Part shown: positions 55,901 to 64,000 of the stretch, piece after piece
Layout of the letters: every line of letters begins with the position of its first letter
How positions within the stretch are numbered: the first letter of the stretch is position 1
DNA from: Struthidea cinerea
Lineage: Eukaryota; Chordata; Aves; Passeriformes; Corcoracidae
Direction of reading: 5' to 3'
Length of the DNA stretch: 64,000 nucleotides
Assembly: GCA_013397865.1 (NCBI GenBank)
Contig: VZTI01001770.1
Coordinates: 269,859-333,858 of the forward strand
Notes under the pieces: generated by a model
The model's database searches: none
The model's input: only the letters and a program-made list of their open reading frames with translations
Told to the model about the DNA's origin: nothing
Program-made: the position numbers and the translations under genes

Positions 55901-57020
55901 CGCTGCCACCGGGACCGCACACCGGGGGTTATATGGGTGCGCTCGAGAGAATGAAGAAGTCGGATCACAGTTCTCTTCACTCCGAAAGTCAGATTTCTAA
56001 GGAGTTATGTAAACTTGTGGCAAGATTTAAACACGTCTCAGCTGAATCGTCGTAGGAGGGAAGTAGAGTCAAGTATGGCAGCCAGGATACAGAAAGGCGA
56101 GGAGCACCACCATCCTTGCTGTGGCAGGAAAAAAAAGGAGGTTCTGTGGGAAGATCGAGCTTTCTGCAGTGATTTTAAATTGGTCACTGAGTTTCCATGA
56201 AGAGGTGGCAGAAAGGCAGCCCCCCAGGCTGGATGAAGGCAGGAAGTATCCAGTGAGAGAGGGGCTCTGGGAGACCTTGGGCCTCTGTGTCCGAGTGCAG
56301 AGGTGGGATGAGGAGCTTAGATCCATCTGCTGTTCCTGGCTGTCCTGCACAGCTCTGGGACGGCAGCAGAACCGTCATGGTTGGGCAGAAGGACTTTCTC
56401 TCCAGGCTGGTTCCAGAAAGAGCCCGGTCTGCCAGGTCTTTCCGAAATGGGCGTGAGGATGGAAAAGTCTCCATTTTTTCTTTTCTCCTTTTTTCCTGTT
56501 GCTGTTTCTGGCTGGATCCAAGTGTTCCATTAATGCAAATCAGTATTTCTGCCCACAAGGAATAAGAGCTTAGAGCCAATTCCCCTGTTACGATTTTGTA
56601 GATAAATGGTAAAATCACCGAGAGGCATCAGTCAGGATTGGATTAATGTAATGCCAGGCAACAAATAAACAGAAGTAGATCACAGCTCCTGCTTCTGATC
56701 CCTCCCCCGACTTCTTAGGGATTTTATATCATTTTAAAAAGCATTTGCAGCTCAAATAAGAGGTACCAATTTTGAAATACCAATTAATATGCCATCTCTG
56801 TGCATCTGCTGTACATTCATCCATAAAAATAAGAGTTATAAAGCCTATTTTGTGGAGCAAAGATCTAGGACATAACACAGATGTTTCTGGGAGAGAAAAC
56901 CTCAGTGTTCATTGTTAATCACAGCTCTTGGATATGTACAGAGTGGGCAGGATGTATCACAGAGGATTGGAGTTCATTTGAGATGTGGTGCTTTCCGGCA
57001 TCTTCTATACAAGGCTTGCT
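52901..57020. other. Intergenic region, 5' part
   Basis: Further AATAAA motifs at 53049 and 53941 could serve extended SPTBN1 transcripts. A CpG-rich patch is at 55300-55460. No protein gene recognised; the open frames near 54.0 and 56.2 kb have no family signature. Confidence 0.7.
55300..55460. promoter_or_regulatory. Small CpG-rich patch, possible promoter or enhancer
   Basis: Dense CG dinucleotides (cgccgtccccgggcgccgcgg and following) in otherwise CpG-poor sequence. Contains the 10-bp palindrome CCCACGTGGG (E-box core CACGTG) at 55352-55361. No gene can be attached to it. Confidence 0.45.
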
Positions 57021-57028
57021 TTAAAGAA

Positions 57029-57092
57029 GCAAACCAAACAAAAAAAAACAACCAACCAACCAACCAACCAACCAACCAACCACCAAAAAACC
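57029..57092. repeat. (CCAA)n microsatellite with A-rich flanks
   Basis: About eight uninterrupted CCAA units (57048-57082 region) flanked by A-runs and degenerate CCAAA units. Confidence 0.92.
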
Positions 57093-58149
57093 AACGCCAA
57101 AGCCCTCAAAAAACCCAACAGCAGCAGCAAATGGTCCCTTCAGCAGAGTGGTGACTGTCATTCAGGTACTACTCGTCCAGGATGCTACATTAGTTGGTTT
57201 TTACATTTCATATAAAAAAACCCCCAAGTAGTAAAGTCACAGGATATGTGTCCCAGGCCAGTGGGCTCCTTGTCACAATGAGGAGGAAAAATGCTGCTGC
57301 TATTGCCAATTTTTATGTCACTTTAAGTTCTTCAGTATATTTTAAAGTTTTCATTTTTACAGTTATGTGAAATAGGAAGTACATCCAGACTACTCTTTTT
57401 TTAACAGAAATGCCCCTTTTTTACTTAGGTTCACACTTTGTCTTGGTTTGTGTTGCTCCTTCCATTCTTTTTGTGATGCTGAGGACTTGAGAACCCAGAA
57501 TTAACACCCAAAAAAAACCCCATGAGAGCATCCAGGATATTTATGTTGTGCTGACAGTGAACAGCAGGCTGCAGCATTGAGGAACATTTTCAGCAACATG
57601 AAAACTCCTAACATGAAAGTAATAATGCCTTTTTTTTTTTTTTTAATTGGAAAAAAAATCAATAAAACCTCATGCTTGAATTAATTGAATTAATTCAATC
57701 ACCATCAAAAATGTACCAAATTCTTGAGAGTACAGATTATAGAAAAATGAATGAAACTGAACTTGTATTGCTCCACATGTTTATTTTAAGGTTTTTCTTT
57801 GAGGTTTTTACGGGATGTTTGTTCATGACTAGTGTACTTAATTGCTAAAATAATAATAATGATTTCTAATTTTTTTTTTCAAAAACTGAGGCTATAAGTT
57901 TTCCCAAAGGATTAAATATGAAGTTCAGCTTGACCGCTGTTGTTCATAGAGAAGTGTCAGCCATGCCAGCAGAGGCTTGAAACTAGTTTTTCGTTTGTCT
58001 TATTTGGGTAGGTGAAGAGCCTATCTGTCATATCGACTAATTTTTTCATGTAAATTAGGTAATGTAACAAAAAAAAAAAATCATAGAAAGAAAACTATGA
58101 TCACATGGAAGTTATTCCATTGAATAATACCAGGGTGGGAAAGGATCAA
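57093..58149. other. Intergenic, AT-rich
   Basis: Contains T and A homopolymer runs (57629-57645, 58068-58080) and the palindrome at 57676-57698. No gene recognised. Confidence 0.75.
57676..57698. repeat. Perfect 11-bp inverted repeat, 1-nt centre
   Basis: TTGAATTAATT, G, AATTAATTCAA. AT-rich palindrome in intergenic DNA. Confidence 0.85.
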
Positions 58150-58473
58150 GAATTTGTGAGGGGCAGTGGAGGGGCCGGTATCCACCTCTTCACTCCCATG
58201 ACCAGGACAGGACCTGAGGGAACGGCTGGAGCTGTGTCAGGGCGTTGGGATGGATCTCAGGGAAAGGCTCTTCCCCCAGAGGGTGGTCGGGCACTGAACA
58301 GGCTCCCCAGGGAGTGGTCACGGCCCCGAGGCTGCCAGAGCTCCAGGACAGAGCTTGGACAACGCTCTCAGGAACGGGGTGGGATTGTTGGGGTGTCTGT
58401 GCAGGGCCGGGAGCTGGACTGGATGATCCTTGTGGATCCCTTCCAACTCAACATATTCCACGATTCTATGATA
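58150..58473 (+). mobile_element. CR1 LINE fragment, 3' end
   Basis: Clear CR1 3' region: 'gacctgagggaacggctgga', 'ggctcttcccccagagggtgg', 'caggctccccagggagtgg', 'tggacaacgctctcagg', 'gagctggactggatgatcct', 'cccttccaactcaa', ending CGATTCTATGAT. About 320 bp, 5'-truncated and not very diverged. It explains most of the 230-codon open frame at 58105-58797. Confidence 0.95.
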
Positions 58474-58599
58474 AAACAAGGTGGTTGTGGTGAGTGGCTG
58501 CTGGGGAAGGAGTTTAAAAAGGTGAGTGCGAATTTGGTTGTATTTTGTGAGACTTTTGGAGACTGCTGCACACGGGGAAAGCAGAAAGATGGGGTTTTT

Positions 58600-59000
58600 T
58601 GCCTAAATCTGCGTGTGCCTTGTGCGGCAGGGCTGGCCTGGGCTGCGCTGTTCCGGGGATCGCTGAGGGCTCCGCGGGCCCCTCAGGGCCGGGCCCCCTC
58701 AGGAGGAAGGGCGGGAAGGGTCGCGCGCCGCCGCCCGCGCGCCCGCTCGCGCCCCGTGAGGCGGGAAGGAAGCTCCGCCTCAGGGCCGGCGGCGTGAGGG
58801 CTCCGGCCGTCCCCCCGCCCGCCCGGAGCCGGCGCTGCCGCCGGAGGCGGCTCCCGAGGCTCCGGGGTTCGCATTCCCCGAGGGCGGGTGTCCCTGTGCT
58901 GCGTCCTGGATTGCTGCTGGCGCTGTGACCCCGTGTGCGAGCCGTGCCGGCACGCCGCTCTTCAGCTCGGTCGGTGTGAGGCGTGTTGTGTGGGAAAAGG
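58600..59000. promoter_or_regulatory. CpG island, possible distal EML6 or unannotated promoter
   Basis: GC-dense block with many CG dinucleotides (for example cgcgcgccgccgcccgcgcg at 58719-58742) immediately after a CR1 and 1.3 kb upstream of the EML6 start codon. It is separated from the EML6-proximal CpG block by CpG-poor sequence. Whether it starts a transcript cannot be told here. Confidence 0.5.
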
Positions 59001-59590
59001 TACAGGGGTTGTCAGCCTTGGAATTCCCTCTTCCCGTCCGTCTGGCGCTGTGCTCTGTGAATGGGTGTTTGGTTCTGCTCCTCTGATTCCAGCATCCTCT
59101 TCCCTGCGGTTGTGGCCGAGTGTCTGGAGGGCTGGGTTTGGGTTCCTGTGCAGTGATAGTATAAAGCAGTGGATGTCTTATCACCAACAACATGCAGCAA
59201 CCACGCTCGACTGACAATGGTAATATGAATTCTGCTTTAGGAAAAGCAGAAGGCAAGAGAGGAAATGTATTCCCTATAATATCATTCCAAAGGACGACAG
59301 TGAAAAAAAAGAAAAAAAAAAAAAAAAAAAGCCACTGCCCCCACTACCTCATGGTGACTTGGAGTGTTTTGTGACTGAAAACGGGAAAATAAGATTGTCT
59401 TAATTACATAGTTGCTATAGACTCCAAAAGGAGAAAGTTTTTGGTTGCTGGGGGGTGAGGAAAGGTGGGGTAATATTCCCATATTTATGCTGGATGTTGT
59501 ATATGAGATGATATTGAAAGAGAGGATTTATATGAGAACTTGGAGCACTGAATCCTGCTGAAAAGCCTCAGAAGCCCCCAGAGCGGCCAC
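59001..59590. other. Spacer between CpG-rich blocks
   Basis: Holds an A-rich run at 59302-59330 and a TATAAA at 59160-59165 without supporting context. No gene recognised. Confidence 0.65.
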
Positions 59591-59593
59591 AGC

Positions 59594-59742
59594 ACCCATC
59601 CAAGCAGAGCTCCCCCATCCAAGGAGAGGTCCCCTCATCGAAAGAGAGCTCCCCCATCCAAGCAGAGCTCCCCCATCCAAGGAGAGCTCCCCTCATCGAA
59701 AGAGAGCTCCCCCATCCAAGGAGAGCTCCCCAATCCAGGCAG
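59594..59742. repeat. Minisatellite: ~19-bp monomers in a 58-bp higher-order unit
   Basis: Units of the type GAGAGCTCCCCCATCCAAG repeat about seven times. Three monomer variants (one with CCCTCATCGAAA) form a 58-bp block starting at 59604 and 59662, with a third partial copy from 59720. Confidence 0.93.
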
Positions 59743-60077
59743 TCCCTTTGCATTTTAAACACACGTGCACTCTGCGGTTCAAGAGCACGAGTTTTGTATT
59801 TTCTTCTCTTGCAGCTCTATCCCCGAGGGTAGGTATGTTAAAAAGAAGAGCGCCCAGGAAGCTTTGTGCAGGAAACCAAGAAAGTGCAACCCGGGAGACG
59901 CAGCGGGAGTCTTTGGCAGGTGGTGCTGGTGACGCACAGAAGTAACTTTGCCTTCGGAAAGGAAAAAAGCCCTGTCTGCTGCTTATGTAGGTGTGTTTTT
60001 GTGCCCCCGAGAAGTTGCCCGGGTCGCGCAGCGGCGGCGGAGCGGCGGCGGCTCGTCCTGGGCAGCGGCGGCAGCAG

Positions 60078-60101
60078 ATGATGGTGGCGGCGCGGAGGTA
60101 G
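60078..60101 (+). CDS. Upstream ORF 1 in EML6 leader (7 codons)
   Basis: ATG ATG GTG GCG GCG CGG AGG TAG. It is in the 5' leader only if transcription starts upstream of 60078. Confidence 0.4.
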   Translation: MMVAARR

Positions 60102-60103
60102 CG

Positions 60104-60124
60104 CGGCGGCGGCGGCGGCGGCGG
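60104..60124. repeat. (CGG)7 trinucleotide repeat
   Basis: Seven pure CGG units in the EML6 leader/promoter. A class of repeat prone to length change. Confidence 0.95.
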
Positions 60125-60140
60125 CATCCCGGATCCGCGG

Positions 60141-60194
60141 ATGCGCTGCCCATCCCCATCCCCATCCCCATCCCCGCGCGGAAGGGACACCTGA
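60141..60194 (+). CDS. Upstream ORF 2 in EML6 leader (17 codons)
   Basis: ATGCGCTGC, then CCATCC units giving a Pro-Ser run (MRCPSPSPSPSPRGRDT), stop TGA 109 bases before the EML6 ATG. It does not overlap the main frame, so reinitiation is possible. Confidence 0.4.
   Translation: MRCPSPSPSPSPRGRDT
60149..60172. repeat. (CCCATC)4 hexanucleotide repeat
   Basis: Four exact CCCATC units within upstream ORF 2. Confidence 0.95.
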
Positions 60195-60303
60195 GGCTTC
60201 GGCAGGCGGGCGGGGATCGCCGCCGTTCGGAAGGGGAGAGCGTGCCGGAGGAAGGCGGGCCGGCGCTCGGCTGTGTGTGCCGGTGGGCAGGGGGCTGGTT
60301 ATC

Positions 60304-60500
60304 ATGGCGGATCGGACGGCTCCGCGCTGCCAGCTCCGGCTGGAGTGGGTGTACGGCTACCGGGGCCACCAGTGCCGCAACAACCTGTACTACACGGCAG
60401 GGAAAGAGGTGGTGTACTTCGTGGCTGGAGTCGGCGTGGTTTACAACACCAGGGAGCACAGCCAGAAATTCTTCCTCGGGCACAACGATGATATTATCAG
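60304..60500 (+). CDS. EML6: EML6 first coding exon, residues 1-66 (split)
   Basis: Starts at ATG 60304 in a good context (A at -3, G at +4) with MADRTAPRCQLRLEWVYGYR. It ends HNDDII plus two bases (AG) of the next codon, donor gtaagg. I recognise this as the N-terminus of EML6, a large EMAP-like protein built from repeated HELP plus WD40 (TAPE) modules. The family binds microtubules; EML6's own role is less well defined. The exon covers the first HELP-type hydrophobic segment (VVYFVAGVGVVYN) and leads into the first WD unit (FLGHNDDI). Two near-cognate GTG/CTG codons upstream are in frame, but no in-frame upstream ATG was seen. The remaining exons lie beyond the window. SPTBN1 ends about 7.4 kb upstream in the same orientation. 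Confidence 0.95.
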
Positions 60501-63500
60501 GTAAGGGGGCTGACTTCTCTGGTGGTGGGGTGGGGTGGGGTTTAAAGGGAAGGGAGGAGAATGTAGTGCTGGCAGAATACCCCCTCCTCGCCTCTTACAG
60601 CTCGGCTTGTACCTGCCGTTTTAGAGCAGCTCAGATTTGTTAGCAGCAGTCGCTGTGAAAGCTGAATGTCTAGATGCTGTTGATTACCATTATTTTGTAG
60701 CAGAGCTTCAAAATGTTGCAATAATAAGGGAGGGAAGGTAAGTTTTTCTATTGCACTGCACCAAAAGCAAAGCACTTCATTTCAGCACTGGGAAGATCGC
60801 AGTGCAACAGTGCTGCAAAATCGTGGCTCCGGCACCTTGATGTTTCCAGAGCTGGGACCCCAGCTCATCAATTCTGACCTCGTAAAGAAGGCAGGTGTAG
60901 CTCTCCTTGCCCTCAGCAAATCCCAGCACGAGAGCGCCATAAATTTGACACGTAGCTCAAACTAATCTGGATTTAATATCCAGAAAATCTAAATCAAAAT
61001 CAAGTTCAGCTGTTTGCACTCCAGGCAAAAAATCCCAAGCGTGCTGGTGCAAGATGGCTACAGGACAGGTCTTACTCCTCATCTGTCCAGTTTATTGTCT
61101 CTTTCTCTCAAATTCTGCCTGAGAAGTGGATTAATTGATGTTTTTGTCCTACAGAAATGCTGATTTTTTACTGCACCTCACAAAATAAAAACGCAGTTAC
61201 AGTGTTCAAGGTAGCCCTTTAAAAAATCTGTCCAGAATATGGAAATTTACATCCGTAAAATAGAAAATTAATGTAGCTACTACTTGAGGAGATAAATCTG
61301 AGCCTAGAATATCCTCATGAAGGATGTTGCCTGGTGATGCCACTCCTCTGAGCACAGCTATCTGCTGCCCTCCCTGTTCACCCAATTCAGCATGAATGAA
61401 GTGATTCCTGGATGATGTGAAACCAGAACAGCCCCAGGTGACTCATGGTGTGGGAGTGCTATGGAAGCATCTGCTGAAGCCAGAGTTTTGACACTCCGTA
61501 ACCAAACCACACAATTGTCACACAATCCTTGTTTGCAGAAAGCCATCCACTTTTCCCAGGAAGAGCTTTTGGCTGCTGTGTATCCTCATAGCATCCTTCT
61601 CCTCCTCTCTAGGATGTGTTAAAGCAGCAGCATTTCATCAAGTACGGTGCATGTGCATCAAAGTTTATTTTGGTTCCAAAGGTATTATCAGCTCCAAAAG
61701 GCTGCTGAAATAGACACTGGGCTGCTCAGAGAAGAGTCAGTATTTTAGAGGCATCTGCAGGATCATGAAATTAAAATTTTTGCTTTGTATGTTGTATGGA
61801 CATACATTTTGATACTCTTTGCACTAGGAAGTGTAATCCATGTAGAGAGTTGTGCATTTCTGTGCTTATATTTGAATTGTTATTATTATACCTGACAGCA
61901 CCTCCCTCCCCAAACCAAATGTATAGTACAGCTTCTGTACCCTTTACTTTAAGATCTGTCACATTAGGAGTGTGCTTTTGGCAGTGTCATGTTTAGAAGG
62001 TACAGCTGGGATAGAAAGAATGAATGTCTCATATTTGTACTTTGACACTGCTTCTGCCTATTGTGCTCTTTAAAGGAAACCAGAACCATGTGTTCAAACC
62101 AGTTGTGTCTTGAGGGACTTGCTGAATGTCCAACGCATGCTTTGGAAAGATGGGGTTTGTTTCTGATCTGCAGCACCATCAGAATTCTGGTGGAAGACTG
62201 TAGTTTCCACAAAGGATGAAACGTTTGGGTCCAGAAGGCATCAGCAGAACCCAAGCAACAGTTCATTTCAGCTCTTAGTGGCCAAGAACTGCTGCTGTCA
62301 CCATGTGGGGTTTAAGGAAGGACACACTATCCAGGATGCTGCTGGAATATTCTGTTGTTTGCACCAGGGCATGGGTGGTTGCCTCCTTTGCCACTGGTGC
62401 ACTGTGCAGTCCCTACTGACGTAATATCCCATCACTGTAAATACTTTTAAGTAGATGATGCCTTGTGTGGTCATCGCTGATATGACTAATAAATGCAGGA
62501 ATTTAAATTCTCACATTTTAAGCTTCACAGCTCTCATCCATTTGAGATGAATGGGATGAATGTACTTACCCAATTTTTCTGGGTTTTTTGTTGGGATTTA
62601 CTTACTTGAGACCAGCTTCTAAACAGCAGGTCTAATTTGCAGTCCAACAGGTTGTAATTTCTAAAGAGGTTTGAAACACTGTTTAAAAAAGAAAAATTGG
62701 ATTTTGGAAAATACTGTGAATCATTGAGACTGGGAGACCTTCAAGTGGGAAGATCCTCTGCTTCCAAGGACTGCTGTTATCTCCTTCTGTGTTTTTTTTT
62801 TTTTTTGTGGTTTTGTGAATGCTGTTTCGTTGAAAAAAAAGATTATAAACCCATGGTTCTCAGGGGTAATACCACGTATTACCTGGAAGTGTTTATTGAA
62901 GTCATTAAAGGGGATATTTGTCCTTGGTGAAAAGGGCAGGTGTGTATGTTCTCCAAGATTAATAGTTCTGTCTCTTGTTTTGCATCAAAGTAGTGCAGCT
63001 GGACATAATTTAGTTTGGGCTAAAGCACAGCAGTGTGTATTGGATTAAATTGTGTTGTATTGGAGAAATGCCATTTTTTCCAAAATTCACATTTGAAAGG
63101 TGAGTTCTGTGTGTATAAGAACTGGATGTTCTGCACTCAGCTGATAAGGTCAATATTCTGAGCAGGAACAAGGGATGTCGGAATTGTCCTGTTTTCTGTG
63201 CAAAGCCGCCACCACCAGGTGCTGTGCTTCCAGCTCTTCCTCCTTTAACTTCAGGAGGAGATGAGGTCCTGAACCACCTATTTAACCATCAAGTGAGCCC
63301 TGTTTTGCGGAGGGGTTTGTGGGTAACCTCCACAGCATTAGCTTTGACAGTAATTGAAAACTTTCAAAAGAACAGGTTTTTTTACTTTTATATTGTGCGT
63401 TACTTGTAGAGCAGTGATCAATTAGATCAGCCCTCATTTTTCTCTCAATTAAGTGTTGAATGCAGGCAGTTCTTTCCTATAACTTTTCTGCATTTTGTGC

Positions 63501-64000
63501 ATGTAAAAGCCACAGCAAACAGCAAAAATAAAAATATAACCAGTTGAGATACTTCTCATTATCACTTAAAATACAATTGATTTTATCTGTGTCTGCAGAA
63601 GTAATTTGTTAACAGAGATTCCTAACCCCGAGAAATTTTTCCTCTGGTGTGATGATGAAGTTATGTCTCTCTGGTTTTGAGTTTTGAGAATTTTTGCAGT
63701 ATTGAACCATTGTCCTGAATATGTCAAAACTTACTGACACAGCACCTCTGACAGTGTATCGAAGACTTCACCTGCAGTTTTTATACACCCTGGTTTCTTG
63801 TGGAATCTGATATTTTGTATGTTATGCATTCACAAAAGCAGTTTTGCATCCCGACGGCCTCCATGCCAGTCTCTCGTGAGGCAGCAAGCCTGCTCCCTCT
63901 CCCAGGTCTCTGTACTACCTGCAAAGCCATCCTGTTATCCGTGGATTCCAGAGCTGTTGTTTATGTAAGGCTGCTCACAGTGTACCAGCAATGTCGGATT
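60501..64000 (+). other. EML6: EML6 intron 1 (5' part)
   Basis: No second EML6 exon (expected to begin SLALHPDKT from memory) and no clear mobile element seen. Has a T14 run near 62788. Otherwise AT-rich unique sequence. Confidence 0.8.

Larger units (their letters stand above)
59990..60303 (+). promoter_or_regulatory. EML6: EML6 CpG island / 5' leader (TSS approximate)
   Basis: GC- and CpG-dense sequence directly upstream of the EML6 start codon, with no TATA box, as expected of a CpG-island promoter. It contains (CGG)7, four CCCATC units and two short upstream ORFs. The transcription start cannot be fixed from sequence. Confidence 0.7.

Noticed and set aside
58105..58797. 230-codon open frame on the + strand
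   Set aside because: Most of it lies on a CR1 3' fragment and the rest in CpG-rich DNA. No family signature.
59160..59165. TATAAA as a promoter for EML6
   Set aside because: Over 800 bases from the CpG-rich leader, with no initiator or CpG context nearby. More likely chance.
59693..60305. Long minus-strand open frames (155-166 codons) opposite the EML6 leader
   Set aside because: Low-complexity translations (Pro/Arg/Gly runs) from GC-rich DNA and the minisatellite. No domain.
59948..60643. 231-codon open frame on the + strand across the EML6 leader
   Set aside because: It overlaps the EML6 first exon in a different frame and owes its length to the stop-poor CGG-rich leader. The true EML6 frame starts at 60304.
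1..64000. CRISPR array, operon, phage or other prokaryotic system
   Set aside because: The window is vertebrate intron-exon DNA. No regularly spaced repeats or compact gene clusters of that kind.

Overview
This is vertebrate, almost certainly avian, nuclear DNA. Short exons sit in gt-ag introns with a low coding fraction. Two CR1 LINE 3' ends carry the bird/reptile-type ATTCTATGAT tail, and the encoded proteins are near-identical to vertebrate orthologues. The species cannot be named from the sequence. No prokaryotic features, CRISPR arrays, tRNA or rRNA genes were recognised.

Positions 1-53,000 are the body of SPTBN1 (beta-II spectrin, non-erythrocytic) on the + strand. The first ~5.3 kb is the 3' part of an upstream intron. 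From 5312 to 51669 I can place 34 coding exons with consistent splice phases, encoding about residues 50 to 2359. They cover both calponin-homology domains of the actin-binding head, all 17 spectrin repeats (including ankyrin-binding repeats 14-15 and the partial repeat 17 that pairs with alpha-spectrin), the linker, the PH domain and the basic C-terminal tail. The start-codon exon(s) and promoter lie upstream of the window. Two transcript ends are visible. One is an early end in which the 42782 exon reads through its donor into a 28-residue tail (PH-less short isoform, stop at 42932). The other is the long PH-containing end (stop at 51669, 3' UTR to about 52.9 kb). Notable points are a GC-AG intron at 21631, a 36-N assembly gap inside the last coding exon that looks like a false gap over a 5-base overlap, and a retained DEVD motif alongside a second reported caspase site that appears to lack its Asp.

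Positions ~53,000-60,000 are intergenic, with no supported protein gene. They hold a small CpG-rich patch (55.3-55.46 kb), a (CCAA)n microsatellite, a CR1 copy, a second CpG-rich block (58.6-59.0 kb) and a 58-bp-period minisatellite (59.6-59.74 kb).

From ~60,000 a CpG-rich leader with two short upstream ORFs precedes the first coding exon of EML6 (60304-60500, + strand), an EMAP-like WD-repeat microtubule-binding protein. The rest of the window is EML6 intron 1. The head-to-tail SPTBN1-EML6 order matches human 2p16 as I recall it. The genes act separately: SPTBN1 builds the submembrane actin-spectrin-ankyrin lattice, and EML6 belongs to a microtubule-associated family. I saw no previously undescribed system; the unusual items are isoform, splice-site, assembly and regulatory observations.
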